64,000 nt of DNA, taken from positions 1 through 64,000 of the forward strand of contig AMFN01000022.1 of assembly GCA_000302695.1 (NCBI GenBank), written 5' to 3'. Made by a program: the position numbers and the translations under genes. This DNA is from Enterobacteriaceae bacterium LSJC7. GTDB lineage: Bacteria; Pseudomonadota; Gammaproteobacteria; Enterobacterales; Enterobacteriaceae. Below the pieces are notes generated by a model that saw nothing but the letters and a program-made list of their open reading frames with translations, was not told the DNA's origin and did no database searches. Positions 37,859 through 47,634 of the stretch are shown here, piece after piece; positions within the stretch are counted from its first letter, which is position 1, and each line of letters starts with the position of its first letter.

Positions 37859-38513
37859 AGTTAATAAAGTGCCAGTTATGAAACAGTGCGAAAGATCAGC
37901 TAAGTCTTGCCATATTAACAATGAGACTTTACTCATTAACACTGGAACTACATGTTTAACAAATAACAAAGCTGGTGAACTTGTGAGCTTATTATTGTGA
38001 TCTGGGAGGGGTTCTTCAATTTTAATTTTGTATTTTTTTTACAATGATTGCGGTTTTTGGCAGGAATCCAGAGATGACGCCACCTGGCGGCAATTGAGAA
38101 ATATAAATTATAAAATTTGCGTTATTAATAATTAAACCGATCTTAAACATAACGATTTAACATTGTAAATTACAGTAAACCAGCAATAACAGCACGTTGT
38201 CAGAAATAGCGGCAGACCAGGTAAACACTGCATCTCAGCGGGGTGAATGGGGGGGTAAAGAAGTGTTATCTGTTTTTCAAGCAGCGTAATATTTATGAAG
38301 AGAAGAGAATTATAAACGAACAATAAATACGCAATAAAAACCCAGGCTTATTCTCATACTAAAATATAATGAGAGATATTACCATTCCTTTGGTTGTTCA
38401 ACCTTTGCCAAAGGGTAACAGAAATGATCTCTTTCTCAATATCAGATAAACAACATCAGTGCATGAAAGAATAAGCCAGAAACAACAACTGAAATTAAAT
38501 TCCGCTAATGCTA
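37859..38513 (-). promoter_or_regulatory. Long AT-rich flhDC regulatory region with nested dyads
   Basis: About 655 bases separate flgN from flhD; enterobacterial flhDC is known to have a long leader bound by many regulators (CRP, H-NS, RcsB, LrhA, CsrA). I see a compound palindrome at 38379-38418: TTACC...GGTAA outside, CCTTTGG...CCAAAGG next, GGTTG/CAACC in the centre. Two TGTGA half-sites (37981-38001) are direct rather than inverted, so a CRP site is not established. No gene is supported here. Confidence 0.55.
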
Positions 38514-38957
38514 TCAAACATTGATATTCAGAGAACGATTACCCGTCCCATTACGTGACTGACCGTCAGAACCATAGACCATCTGGCCCACACGCGTCTT
38601 ATTCATTACGCTCTGTAATTGCTTGACGTTTTCCTGCTGCTTTTCCAGCAGCAGACCGCTGCGCTGGTTCAGTTCACTCAGCGTCATCGTCAGACGGTGA
38701 ATTTGCTGCCAGTGCATCGACAGTTCGTTAATACCGTCGTAAGGCGCACGCACCCGGTGAGCGGCCTCTTCTTCCTGGCGGCGGGCATCGTAATGCGCAA
38801 GGGCTGCCAGAAGACTGCTCTTTTTATCGGTAACCACCTGAAGCGAGACGGGGTCAATCTGCGATCCGCTAAGCTGAGTGTTTTCATCGCGCAGCGTTAC
38901 CTCAAGTTCGCAGAGGGCCCCGTGCATTTTCTCCAGAACAGTTACTAAGTTTTCCAT
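38514..38957 (-). CDS. flgN: Flagellar export chaperone FlgN
   Basis: The 147-residue helical protein (ALCELEVTLRDENTQLSG, then LSELNQRSGLLLEKQQENV) is the chaperone for hook-associated proteins FlgK and FlgL. It follows flgM with 22 bases between, as in the standard flgAMN order. The C-terminus (NGTGNRSLNINV) is polar. It is the last gene before the flhDC leader; no clear terminator is seen, so some transcription may run on into flhDC. Confidence 0.93.
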   Translation of the reverse strand: MENLVTVLEKMHGALCELEVTLRDENTQLSGSQIDPVSLQVVTDKKSSLLAALAHYDARRQEEEAAHRVRAPYDGINELSMHWQQIHRLTMTLSELNQRSGLLLEKQQENVKQLQSVMNKTRVGQMVYGSDGQSRNGTGNRSLNINV

Positions 38958-38979
38958 GGTGTCTTTCAGTTACGTTGGG

Positions 38980-39273
38980 TTATTCAAAAAATGCGCTATC
39001 TGCAAGCAGCGCATCAGCAATCTTCTCAGCGTCAAGGTGCAGTTCACCGCGAGCAATCGCGTCTTTGATCTGCGCCACACGCTCCAAATCGATGTCGCCG
39101 CTGCCTGCCATCTGGCGAGACGCATCGCTAATCGTCACCTGCGTACCTAGCTTCTCCTGACCACCGCTGCGGGCAGCAGGCTGCTCGCGCATGCCTTTGG
39201 CATCATTCATGGTCGACTGTACTGAACCCGTAGTGGCAACAGGCTGAGTCGGAAGAGTACGTTCAATGCTCAT
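38980..39273 (-). CDS. flgM: Anti-sigma-28 factor FlgM
   Basis: The 97-residue protein has a disordered polar N-terminus with MSIERT-P typical of FlgM and a C-terminal FliA-binding region (about 50-95): DIDLERVAQIKDAIARGEL, then KIADALL. It holds FliA inactive until the hook is complete, then is exported. It lies between flgA and flgN with its own likely sigma-28 promoter. Confidence 0.95.
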   Translation of the reverse strand: MSIERTLPTQPVATTGSVQSTMNDAKGMREQPAARSGGQEKLGTQVTISDASRQMAGSGDIDLERVAQIKDAIARGELHLDAEKIADALLADSAFFE

Positions 39274-39327
39274 AGAAACCTCGACAATCTCTAAAACGGG
39301 ACGGCTTTTTTTCAGTTGTTACACTGT

Positions 39328-39354
39328 ATATCGGCGCGGCCCTAAATTACTTGC
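39328..39354 (-). promoter_or_regulatory. Possible sigma-28 promoter for flgMN
   Basis: On the minus strand the -10 element is GCCGATAT (7 of 8). At an 11-base spacer the -35 is only GCAAGTAA (4 of 8). Position, 55 bases before flgM, fits the class 3 flgM promoter of enterobacteria. Confidence 0.5.
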
Positions 39355-39383
39355 GTCTTTTTTTACGTTATTTTACGGGACGC

Positions 39384-40055
39384 TTATTGCGCTACCACAA
39401 CAGAACCATCGGCATTCACGACAGCGGTAATCACCTGCCCTGACGCCATACGAATACGCACAGGCTCATTCACTGCACCATTAGTGGTCGCTCGGCCTTT
39501 ACTGCGGATACGAAACCCATCACCGCTCAGCATCACATCCACTTCATCGCCCGTTTTAATGACCCACGATTTACGCAACTGGCCGGCCACAATGGGCTGA
39601 CCCGGATTAAGCGTACGCGCTGCCACACTGCCCACAATTTCCTGTGGGTTAAACACAAGGCTTGCTGGCAGTTTGCCAAGCGAACCGCGCTTTTCTGCTA
39701 TCTGATGGCGCGTAACGGTACTGCCTGCCGGTATGGCCTCATTAGCCACCCAGTAGCGCCCTTCGGCATCAACCGTGACCTGCAAAAACTGTTTACGCTC
39801 GCACTGCACCGCCACACTCATGTTGCCGGTAAAGCGGTTATTGTCCGGGAGCGTCAGCTTCGGGCGCTGGCAGGTGGGCCACTGCGCCTGTGGCGTTTTA
39901 ATCGTGACGTGATGCGTAAGCCCCTTATCGGCATGTCGCGCATTAAGTTGCGCCTCAATTTGAGCGGCCAGCCCACTGCTCTCGGCCAGCGCAGCGCCAC
40001 TCGCCAGCGCCAGAAGGCCAGCAACAGCAGTACGAACAGGTAGGGATAAGCGCAT
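39384..40055 (-). CDS. flgA: P-ring assembly chaperone FlgA
   Basis: The 223-residue periplasmic protein has a signal peptide (cleavage near ALA-ES, about residue 25) and a C-terminal SAF/FlgA domain (EAIPAGSTVTRHQIAE, TLNPGQPIVAGQLRK, VKTGDEVDVMLSG-like, VRIRMASGQVITAVVNADG). It escorts FlgI to build the P ring. ATG 40055 with GAGAG upstream is used; an upstream TTG is less likely. It is divergent from flgB, and the 182 bases between carry the class 2 promoters for both. Confidence 0.95.
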   Translation of the reverse strand: MRLSLPVRTAVAGLLALASGAALAESSGLAAQIEAQLNARHADKGLTHHVTIKTPQAQWPTCQRPKLTLPDNNRFTGNMSVAVQCERKQFLQVTVDAEGRYWVANEAIPAGSTVTRHQIAEKRGSLGKLPASLVFNPQEIVGSVAARTLNPGQPIVAGQLRKSWVIKTGDEVDVMLSGDGFRIRSKGRATTNGAVNEPVRIRMASGQVITAVVNADGSVVVAQ

Positions 40056-40237
40056 AGTTCTCTCAGAGTCAGCAGGAAGCAAAAAGTACAGTCACGATTT
40101 TACAGGACGCCAGTCTATAGAAAATTTAGCCAGGTTATGGGGACAAATAACCAACCTTTTTGCCCTTATTCGTCGGATAGCCTTTTGCCATTCGGTTTTA
40201 AAATAGCCGCCTCATGAAACCAGGAGCTGGAGGAAAC

Positions 40238-40654
40238 ATGCTCGACAAACTAGACGGCCACCTGAATTTCCAGAAGGAAGCACTGCATCTACTGAACAAG
40301 CGTCAGGAAGTGCTCGCGGCCAATATCGCCAACAACGATACGCCTGGCTATCAGGCCCGTGATATCGATTTTTCAGCTGAGCTGAAAAACGCCGTCGAGC
40401 AGGGGCGAACCTCCGCAGGCGGCGCGCTGTCGCTCACTCTGTCGTCCAATGGGCATATCCCAGCGACCGCACCAGCTCATCTGGAAAATCAGCTGCTCTA
40501 CCGCATTCCCGATCAGCCGAGCGCGGATGGCAATACGGTCGACATGGACCGGGAAAGGGTGAACTTCGCTGACAACAGTGTGAAGTATCAAACCAGTCTG
40601 ACCATGATTAACGGCCATATCAAAAGCATGATGTCAGTAATGAACCAGGGATAA
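40238..40654 (+). CDS. flgB: Flagellar proximal rod protein FlgB
   Basis: The 138-residue protein, as in E. coli, has the rod/hook-family N-terminal motif [17 protein letters not shown] (about 26-42) and a C-terminal helix ([19 protein letters not shown]). First rod subunit added on FliE. ATG 40238 is preceded by GGAGG and gives the family length; an ATG 24 bases earlier is in frame but adds residues not seen in FlgB. First gene of flgBCDEFGHIJ. Confidence 0.97.
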   Translation: MLDKLDGHLNFQKEALHLLNKRQEVLAANIANNDTPGYQARDIDFSAELKNAVEQGRTSAGGALSLTLSSNGHIPATAPAHLENQLLYRIPDQPSADGNTVDMDRERVNFADNSVKYQTSLTMINGHIKSMMSVMNQG

Positions 40655-40662
40655 TTTTGACG

Positions 40663-41067
40663 ATGTCAATTTTCAGTATTTTCGATATTTCAGGCTCTGC
40701 CCTGACGGCGCAGTCCCAGCGCCTGAACGTTAGCGCCAGCAACATGGCTAACGCCGACAGCGCAGTGGGGCCGGACGGCCAGCCATATCGCGCAAAGCAG
40801 GTCATTTTCCAGGTCAATGGCGCGCCAGGCCAGGAAGTGGGTGGCGTGAAAGTGGCAAACGTTGTGGAAAGCGACGCCCCGGACCGCATGGTGTATGACC
40901 CAGGCAACCCAATGGCGGATGGCAGCGGCTACGTGCGCATGCCAAACGTCGATGTCGTGGGCGAAATGGTTAATACCATCTCCGCCTCACGCAGCTACCA
41001 GGCGAACGTAGAAGTCATGAACACTGCCAAGTCCCTGATGTTAAAGACGCTGAGCCTCGGCCAGTAA
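40663..41067 (+). CDS. flgC: Flagellar proximal rod protein FlgC
   Basis: The 134-residue protein has the family start [34 protein letters not shown] and a C-terminal helix ([20 protein letters not shown]) that packs in the rod core. Length is identical to E. coli FlgC. ATG 40663 is used rather than the TTG two codons earlier. It starts eight bases after flgB. Confidence 0.97.
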   Translation: MSIFSIFDISGSALTAQSQRLNVSASNMANADSAVGPDGQPYRAKQVIFQVNGAPGQEVGGVKVANVVESDAPDRMVYDPGNPMADGSGYVRMPNVDVVGEMVNTISASRSYQANVEVMNTAKSLMLKTLSLGQ

Positions 41068-41091
41068 TTGCAGTAATAAAGGAAGCCATTA

Positions 41092-41817
41092 ATGTCCATT
41101 TCACCCGTGATGACCTCCGCCAGCACACAGAGCGCCGCCAGAACATCTGGTACGGCTACTGCGCAGGCAACATCCACTGCCACAGCCACGTCGAATAACA
41201 CGCTGGGTAACTCTGCCGATGAGCTGCTGAATAACTTTATGACGCTGCTTATCACCCAGATGCAGAACCAGGATCCGACCAACCCGATGGACAACAACCA
41301 GCTCACCGCGCAGCTGGCGCAGTTCCAGACCGCAGCCGGTATCCAGAACCTGAACTCCACCGTTGAAGCGGTGGGCATGCTGGTCACCAGTATGCAGCAG
41401 ATGAGTGCCTCCGACTGGGTTGGCCGCACCGTCATGATTGAAGGTGACCCGAGCATTTCTACCAGCGAAGACGGCAACAAAGAGTTTGGCTTCTCACTGG
41501 GCAGTGACGCGGAAACCGTCACCGTGACCCTGACTGACAGCGCAGGCAACGTCTATACCGGCGAGCTGAAGAACGTTAAATCCGGGGTTCACAAATTCAG
41601 TCTGGACGATCTGGAAAACGTTCAGCCGGGCGCACCGACCGCCGACACCGAGTTCAAAGTCGCCTTTAACGCTAAAAATGCCGAGGGCGCATCGCCAGAA
41701 ATCGTGGCACTGAAAGCGGCGAAGGTTGAAGCCGTGTCCTTCACCCAATCCGGCGCGGTACTTCAGCTGGGTCTGAACGGCACCGCCACTCTCGGCATGG
41801 TCTACATGGTCGAATAA
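41092..41817 (+). CDS. flgD: Hook-capping protein FlgD
   Basis: The 241-residue protein has a Ser/Thr/Ala-rich N-terminal export region and the conserved cap segment NFMTLLITQMQNQDPTNPMD followed by QLTAQLAQFQT (about 47-83), then a beta-rich C-terminal domain. It caps the growing hook and is lost when the hook is finished. AAGGAAG precedes the start. Confidence 0.96.
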   Translation: MSISPVMTSASTQSAARTSGTATAQATSTATATSNNTLGNSADELLNNFMTLLITQMQNQDPTNPMDNNQLTAQLAQFQTAAGIQNLNSTVEAVGMLVTSMQQMSASDWVGRTVMIEGDPSISTSEDGNKEFGFSLGSDAETVTVTLTDSAGNVYTGELKNVKSGVHKFSLDDLENVQPGAPTADTEFKVAFNAKNAEGASPEIVALKAAKVEAVSFTQSGAVLQLGLNGTATLGMVYMVE

Positions 41818-41855
41818 CACTTTTAGCTTTTAACTATTTTCACAGGAAATACGAA

Positions 41856-43079
41856 ATGAGTTTTTCACAAGGTCTTAGCGGTCTGAACGCCGCCTCCCAG
41901 GCGCTCGACGTCGTGGGTAACAACATCGCTAACTCCCAGACGGTGGGCTTCAAATCAGGCTCCATCGCCTTTGCCGACGTCTTCGCCGGTTCCCAGATTG
42001 GTATGGGTGTTACCGTTGCGGGCGTCAACCAGAGCTTCTCCGACGGCGTTCTGGGCCAGGGCGCAAGCGCGCTGGATATGGGTATTTCCGGCAACGGTTT
42101 CTTCCGCCTGACCGACGACGCGGGCCGCACCTTCTACAGCCGTAACGGTCAGTTCCAGAGCGACGAGAACGGTTTTATCATTAATAACCAGGGTATGTAC
42201 CTCAACGGCTACCAGGCAACCGGCACCCCGCCGACCATCGAAGCCGGTGCTGCCGTTGGCCCAATTCAGATCCCGACCGGCCAGATGCAGGCCAGCGCCT
42301 CCACCAGCGGCACCATGAAGGGCAACCTGAACTCAGAAGATGAAGCCATTGATACGGATGAATACCCGTTCGATCCGGCTAACAGCAAGTCCTACAACTC
42401 CGTCACTCAGGTTGACGCCTACGACAGCCTCGGCAACAAGCACACCATCAACGTGTACTTCGTGAAAACTGACGATAACACCTGGAAAGCCTACAGCAGC
42501 GACACCACCTCCCCGGTGATGGATGGCGATGATGTCGTGTATGGCGAAATGGAACTGACCTTTGATGCCTCTGGCCAGCTGACCACCAACCCGGCCGAGC
42601 TGAACGTTGCCAGTGCCGCCTACAACGGCGCAGACCCGCTGAACTTCGCACTCGATATGGACGGCATGACCCAGCAGGCGACCGACACCGCCATGAACAG
42701 CCCGAGCACCAACGGCTACCCGCCGGGCCTGATGAACGGCTACTCCGTGAGTGACAACGGCCAGATCATCGCCTCTTACTCCAACGGCCAGAAGCAGCTG
42801 CTGGGCCAGGTTGTGCTGGCAAACTTCACCAACCCGGGCGGCCTGAGCTCCACCGGTAACAACTGCTGGTCAGAAACCCCGCAGTCCGGCCAGCCGACCA
42901 TCGGTACTTCCGGCACCGGTAACCTCGGTACGCTGTACGGCGGCAAGCTGGAAGCGTCTAACGTGGATCTGGGTGAAGAGATGGTGAACATGATTGTTTA
43001 CCAGCGTAACTACCAGTCCAACGCCCAAACTATCAAAACCCAGTCTGAAATCCTTCAGACACTGGTTAACCTGCGCTAA
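41856..43079 (+). CDS. flgE: Flagellar hook protein FlgE
   Basis: The 407-residue protein starts SFSQGLSGLNAASQALDVVG-NNIANSQTVGFKSG, carries the central D1/D2 beta domains (GISGNGFFRLTDDAGRTFYS) and ends with the rod/hook C-terminal helix (MVNMIVYQRNYQSNAQTIKT). Subunits form the curved universal joint. AGGAAATACGAA precedes the ATG. Confidence 0.97.
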   Translation: MSFSQGLSGLNAASQALDVVGNNIANSQTVGFKSGSIAFADVFAGSQIGMGVTVAGVNQSFSDGVLGQGASALDMGISGNGFFRLTDDAGRTFYSRNGQFQSDENGFIINNQGMYLNGYQATGTPPTIEAGAAVGPIQIPTGQMQASASTSGTMKGNLNSEDEAIDTDEYPFDPANSKSYNSVTQVDAYDSLGNKHTINVYFVKTDDNTWKAYSSDTTSPVMDGDDVVYGEMELTFDASGQLTTNPAELNVASAAYNGADPLNFALDMDGMTQQATDTAMNSPSTNGYPPGLMNGYSVSDNGQIIASYSNGQKQLLGQVVLANFTNPGGLSSTGNNCWSETPQSGQPTIGTSGTGNLGTLYGGKLEASNVDLGEEMVNMIVYQRNYQSNAQTIKTQSEILQTLVNLR

Positions 43080-43091
43080 GGGTAGGCTTTC

Positions 43092-43847
43092 ATGGATCGC
43101 GCTATATATACCGCGCTGGGAGCCGCTACGGCGGCTCTGGACAAACAGGCTGTCACGTCCAACAACCTGGCAAACGCCTCCACGCCGGGCTTTCGTGCCC
43201 AGCTGGCGGCATACCGCGCGGTGCCGGTAGACGGCCCGAGCATTCAGACCCGTACGCTGGTCACGGCCTCCACGCCGTACCACGACACCACCATGGGCAC
43301 CATCAGCCAGACCGGTCGCAACCTCGACGTCGCGCTACCGCAGAACGGTTGGCTGGCGGTTCAGCTGCCGGACGGCACTGAAGGCTACACCCGCAACGGT
43401 GCAATCCAGGTGGACGCCGAAGGCGCACTCAGCGTGCGTGGCTATCCGCTGATGGGCGACGGCGGCCCGCTGATGGTGCCGCCGCAGGCAGAAATAACCA
43501 TCGCGCCGGACGGTACCATCTCCGCACTGGGTGCAGGCGATGAAGCCACCGCCATTGCCCAGGTCGGTCGCCTGAAAATGGTGAGCGCAGAAAACACCGA
43601 ACTGACCCACGGTGACGACGGCCTGTTCCACGTCAGTGCGGCAACGGCCGCGCAGCGTGGTGCGGTGCTGGCGCAGGATCCGGATCTCACGCTCATCCCA
43701 GGCGCGATTGAGGGCAGCAACGTCAGCCCGGTGAAATCGATGGTGGACATGATTAGCAACGCGCGCAGCTTCGATATGCAGATGAAAACCATCTCTAACA
43801 TCGACGACAACGCCAAACGCGCCAACCAATTACTGAGCCTCGGCTAA
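43092..43847 (+). CDS. flgF: Flagellar proximal rod protein FlgF
   Basis: The 251-residue protein starts [20 protein letters not shown] and has [16 protein letters not shown], a FlgE/F/G central beta domain and the C-terminal helix ([18 protein letters not shown]). Proximal rod component. It lies 12 bases after flgE. Confidence 0.97.
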   Translation: MDRAIYTALGAATAALDKQAVTSNNLANASTPGFRAQLAAYRAVPVDGPSIQTRTLVTASTPYHDTTMGTISQTGRNLDVALPQNGWLAVQLPDGTEGYTRNGAIQVDAEGALSVRGYPLMGDGGPLMVPPQAEITIAPDGTISALGAGDEATAIAQVGRLKMVSAENTELTHGDDGLFHVSAATAAQRGAVLAQDPDLTLIPGAIEGSNVSPVKSMVDMISNARSFDMQMKTISNIDDNAKRANQLLSLG

Positions 43848-43870
43848 CGCCGGGCACAAGGAGTAGCACA

Positions 43871-44653
43871 ATGATCCGTTCTTTATGGATTGCCAAAACC
43901 GGGCTGGAAGCGCAACAGACCAACATGGATGTGATTTCAAACAACCTGGCCAACGTCAGCACCAACGGCTTTAAGCGCTCGCGCGCCGTGTTTGAAGACC
44001 TGCTTTATCAAACGATGCGCCAGCCAGGCGCGCAGTCGTCTGAGCAGACCACCATTCCGTCTGGCTTACAACTGGGTACCGGCGTGCGTCCGGTTGCCAC
44101 CGAGCGTGTACACAGCCAGGGCAGCCTGCAGCAGACGAATAACAGTAAAGACGTGGCTATCGACGGCAGCGGCTTTATCCAGGTGCTGATGCCGGACGGC
44201 ACCACCGGCTACACCCGCGACGGTTCTTTCCAGATTGACCAGAACGGACAGCTTGTGACCTCCAGCGGCTACCAGATTCAGCCAGCCATCACCGTGCCGC
44301 AGGATGCGCAGACTATTACCATCGGTAAAGACGGTATTGTCAGCGTGACCATTGCCGGGCAGACCGACCCGCAGCAGGTCGGCCAGCTGACGCTTGCCAC
44401 TTTTATCAACAATTCCGGCCTGGAAAGCGTGGGTGAAAACCTCTATCGCGAAACCCAGGCGTCTGGCGCCCCTAACGAAAGTACCCCGGGCCTTAACGGT
44501 GCCGGTTCACTGATTCAGGGCTACGTAGAAACCTCTAACGTCAACGTGGCGGAAGAGCTGGTCAACATGATCCAGACCCAGCGTGCCTATGAAATCAACA
44601 GTAAAGCCGTTTCCACCTCTGACCAGATGCTCCAGCGTCTGAGCCAGATCTGA
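43871..44653 (+). CDS. flgG: Flagellar distal rod protein FlgG
   Basis: The 260-residue protein, the usual length, starts [20 protein letters not shown] and has [40 protein letters not shown] and the C-terminal helix ([18 protein letters not shown]). It builds the distal rod that passes through the P and L rings. It follows flgF by 23 bases. Confidence 0.98.
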   Translation: MIRSLWIAKTGLEAQQTNMDVISNNLANVSTNGFKRSRAVFEDLLYQTMRQPGAQSSEQTTIPSGLQLGTGVRPVATERVHSQGSLQQTNNSKDVAIDGSGFIQVLMPDGTTGYTRDGSFQIDQNGQLVTSSGYQIQPAITVPQDAQTITIGKDGIVSVTIAGQTDPQQVGQLTLATFINNSGLESVGENLYRETQASGAPNESTPGLNGAGSLIQGYVETSNVNVAEELVNMIQTQRAYEINSKAVSTSDQMLQRLSQI

Positions 44654-44701
44654 TACCGCTTGTAACACCGCGCTCCGCCTGCAGGCGGAGCCGTAACCGC
44701 A

Positions 44702-45454
44702 GTGACTAAAGACATGACCCTGATCCTTACTGATAAATCCGCCTTCGGCGGCCACACCACGTCGCGCAACCGGTTTGGCGCCATTGCCGCGCTGGGCCTG
44801 AGCCTGCTTTTGAGCGGCTGCGCCTACATTCCGCAAAAGCCGATGATTGACGGCCCGACGACCGCACAGCCTGTCCAGGTGACGCCGAACGCCGCCAGCG
44901 GCTCAATTTTTCAGTCAGGACAGGCAATGAATTACGGCTATCAGCCGATGTTTGAAGACCGCCGCCCGCGCAGCATTGGCGACACGCTGACGATTGTGTT
45001 GCAGGAAAACGTCAGCGCCAGCAAAAGCTCCTCAGCTAACGCCTCGCGTAACGGCTCTGCGGGGTTGGCAGTGGACTCCGTCCCGCGCTTTATGGATGGC
45101 CTGTTCGGGAACAATCGCGCAGATACCTCTGTAAGCGGCAACAGCGCCTTTAAAGGCGGCGGTGGCGCCGCAGCGCAGAACACCTTCAGCGGTACCATTA
45201 CCGTAACGGTGCACCAGGTGCTGGCAAACGGCAACTTACAGGTGGTAGGCGAGAAGCAAATCGCCATCAACCAGGGCACCGAATTTATCCGCTTCTCCGG
45301 CGTGGTGAACCCACGCACGATTAGCGGCAGCAACACCGTTATCTCCACCCAGGTGGCAGACGCGCGTATTGAATACGTAGGCAACGGTTACATTAATGAG
45401 GCGCAGCAAATGGGCTGGCTCCAGCGCTTCTTCCTTAATATTTCACCATTCTGA
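44702..45454 (+). CDS. flgH: Flagellar L-ring lipoprotein FlgH
   Basis: The 250-residue protein has a lipobox LLSGC with lipidated C40 after a hydrophobic stretch, then the family segments [38 protein letters not shown] and [19 protein letters not shown]. It forms the outer-membrane L ring. GTG 44702 has GGAG about 11 bases upstream; ATG 44714 would shorten the rather long n-region by four residues. Both are possible. Confidence 0.95.
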   Translation: MTKDMTLILTDKSAFGGHTTSRNRFGAIAALGLSLLLSGCAYIPQKPMIDGPTTAQPVQVTPNAASGSIFQSGQAMNYGYQPMFEDRRPRSIGDTLTIVLQENVSASKSSSANASRNGSAGLAVDSVPRFMDGLFGNNRADTSVSGNSAFKGGGGAAAQNTFSGTITVTVHQVLANGNLQVVGEKQIAINQGTEFIRFSGVVNPRTISGSNTVISTQVADARIEYVGNGYINEAQQMGWLQRFFLNISPF

Positions 45455-45461
45455 GTATTTG

Positions 45462-46586
45462 ATGATGAAGAACTCCGTAATTGCCTGGTGCCTCTGCCTG
45501 CTGTGTGCTGGCGCAAGCCTGCTGGCCGCGCCTACTGCAATGGCCGAGCGCATCCGGGATTTAACCACCATACAGGGCGTGCGCAGCAACTCGCTCATTG
45601 GTTATGGCCTGGTGGTGGGCCTTGACGGTACCGGCGACCAGACCATGCAGACGCCGTTTACCACCCAGAGCCTGAACAACATGCTCTCCCAGCTTGGCAT
45701 CACTGTACCGGCTGGCACCAACATGCAGCTGAAAAACGTGGCGGCTGTCGTCGTCACCGCGCAGCTGCCGCCGTTCTCCCGCGCCGGGCAGAAGGTCGAT
45801 GTGGTGGTGTCTTCACTCGGTAACGCCAAAAGCCTGCGCGGTGGCACGCTGTTAATGACGCCGCTTAAGGGTGTTGATAACCAGGTTTACGCGCTGGCAC
45901 AGGGTAACCTGCTGATTTCCGGTGCCGGTGCCCAGGGCGGCGGCAGCCGCGTGCAGGTCAACCACCTCAACAGCGGGCGTATCACCAGCGGCGCGATGAT
46001 TGAGCGTGAAGTACCGGTCGATTTCGCCAGCGGCAATACCCTGAACCTGCAGCTTAATGAAGACGACTTCACCATGGCGCAGCTCATCAGCGACGAAATC
46101 AACCGTCGCTTCGGCGGCGGCACCGCCGTGCCGGAAGATGGCCGCAGCGTGCGCGTTTACGTCCCACGCGACGGCGCAGGTAAAGTGCGCTTCCTGGCCG
46201 ACGTACAGAACATCCAGATTCGCTCGCCGGTGGGCGACGCCCGCGTCATCGTCAACTCACGCACCGGTACGGTGGTGATGAACCGCAACGTGGTACTCGA
46301 CTCCTGCGCCATTGCTCAGGGCGACCTGACCGTAGAAGTGAACCGCTCTTACGATGTCAGCCAGCCAGACACGCCATTTGGCGGCGGCCAGACGGTGGTG
46401 ACACCGAACACCAATATTTCAATGCGTGAGCAGGGCGGCTCGCTGCAGCAGGTGAACGCCAGCGCCAACCTGAACAGCGTGGTGCGTGCACTCAACAACC
46501 TCGGGGCGACCCCGAACGATCTCATGGCGATTTTGCAGGCAATGCAATCCGCAGGCTGCCTGCGTGCGAAACTGGAGATTAACTAA
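45462..46586 (+). CDS. flgI: Flagellar P-ring protein FlgI
   Basis: The 374-residue periplasmic protein has a signal peptide ending near [12 protein letters not shown], then [52 protein letters not shown] and the terminus [12 protein letters not shown]. It forms the peptidoglycan-plane P ring with FlgA's help. ATG 45462 lies seven bases after the flgH stop; 45465 is an equal alternative. The stop overlaps the flgJ start (TAATG). Confidence 0.96.
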   Translation: MMKNSVIAWCLCLLCAGASLLAAPTAMAERIRDLTTIQGVRSNSLIGYGLVVGLDGTGDQTMQTPFTTQSLNNMLSQLGITVPAGTNMQLKNVAAVVVTAQLPPFSRAGQKVDVVVSSLGNAKSLRGGTLLMTPLKGVDNQVYALAQGNLLISGAGAQGGGSRVQVNHLNSGRITSGAMIEREVPVDFASGNTLNLQLNEDDFTMAQLISDEINRRFGGGTAVPEDGRSVRVYVPRDGAGKVRFLADVQNIQIRSPVGDARVIVNSRTGTVVMNRNVVLDSCAIAQGDLTVEVNRSYDVSQPDTPFGGGQTVVTPNTNISMREQGGSLQQVNASANLNSVVRALNNLGATPNDLMAILQAMQSAGCLRAKLEIN

Positions 46587-47536
46587 TGAAAGGTACGACA
46601 GCATTTGATATCCAGTCGCTTTCGGCGCTCAAGCGTGAGGCGAACACCTCGCCCAACAGCGCGCTGAAGGCGGCAGCCGAGCAGATGGAAGGGCTGTTCG
46701 TGCAGATGATGCTAAAAAGTATGCGTGATGCCACGCCGGAAGGCGGGCTGCTCGATAGCAGCCAGTCGCGTATGTTCACCGCCATGTACGACCAGCAGAT
46801 TTCCCAGGATATCGCCGCGCGCGGCCTGGGGCTGGCGGACGTTATGGTGAAGCAGTTTGGTGGTGAGGTTGAGACCCCCGCTGTGCGCAGTGCTTCTGCG
46901 CCAGCGGTGCCGCTGGCACTGAGCCAGGAAGCGCTCAATAACATGCCGCAGCAGGCGCTGCGCCAGGCGGTCAGACGCGCCATTCCGACGCTGGAGTCCG
47001 AACCGCTGCCCGCGCAGCCGACCGGTCCGGTGCTCAACAACGCTAACTTTATCTCTCGCCTGTCTGCCCCGGCGCAGCAGGCCGCGCGCGAAAGCGGGCT
47101 GCCGGTGCAGCTGATTATGGCGCAGGCCGCGCTGGAATCCGGCTGGGGCCAGCGGGAAATCAAAACCGAAGACGGTCGCCCAAGCCACAACCTGTTCGGC
47201 ATTAAGGCCACCGGCAACTGGAAAGGCCGCACCACCGAAATCACCACCACCGAGTACATCAACGGCGCGGCACAGAAAGTGAAAGCGAAATTCCGCGTTT
47301 ACGACTCTTATGCCCACGCGCTGTCTGATTACGCCACACTGTTAACTCGCAACCCGCGCTACCAGAAAGTGGTGGATGCCCAAAGCCCGGAGCAAGGTGC
47401 CAGAGCGTTGCAGGCAGCAGGCTATGCCACTGACCCGAAATACGCACAAAAGCTCATTTCCATTATCCAGAATGTGAAGGGCAACCTGAACGAGGCGGTG
47501 AAGGCCTACCAGACCGATCTGGGTTCAATTTTCTAA
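46586..47536 (+). CDS. flgJ: Rod cap / peptidoglycan hydrolase FlgJ
   Basis: The 316-residue protein is two-part. The N-terminal rod-cap domain (about 10-110; AAEQMEGLFVQMMLKSMRDA) is followed by a C-terminal GH73 glucosaminidase domain (about 150-305; QAALESGWGQREI with the catalytic Glu, HNLFGIKATGNWKG, YAHALSDYATLL). It opens the cell wall for the growing rod. Last gene of the class 2 flgB-J operon; the flgKL class 3 promoter follows directly. Confidence 0.97.
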   Translation: MKGTTAFDIQSLSALKREANTSPNSALKAAAEQMEGLFVQMMLKSMRDATPEGGLLDSSQSRMFTAMYDQQISQDIAARGLGLADVMVKQFGGEVETPAVRSASAPAVPLALSQEALNNMPQQALRQAVRRAIPTLESEPLPAQPTGPVLNNANFISRLSAPAQQAARESGLPVQLIMAQAALESGWGQREIKTEDGRPSHNLFGIKATGNWKGRTTEITTTEYINGAAQKVKAKFRVYDSYAHALSDYATLLTRNPRYQKVVDAQSPEQGARALQAAGYATDPKYAQKLISIIQNVKGNLNEAVKAYQTDLGSIF

Positions 47537-47545
47537 AAATAATAC

Positions 47546-47572
47546 AGAAGTTTTCCTCACGAATGCCGATAA
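47546..47572 (+). promoter_or_regulatory. Sigma-28 class 3 promoter for flgKL
   Basis: AGAAGTTT, 11 bases, perfect GCCGATAA (14 of 16 matches), 63 bases before flgK. Confidence 0.85.
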
Positions 47573-47634
47573 CACTGGCAGAGGATTTGTCTGCCAGCAA
47601 CTGCGTTGGCCATGAAAGATAAAACGAGAACACT

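Noticed and set aside
37981-38001. Possible CRP site upstream of flhD (two TGTGA half-sites)
   Set aside because: The half-sites are direct repeats, not the inverted TGTGA-N6-TCACA arrangement.
38132-38323. 63-codon hydrophobic frame in the flhDC leader
   Set aside because: AT-rich leader sequence, no ribosome site, no similarity that I recognise.
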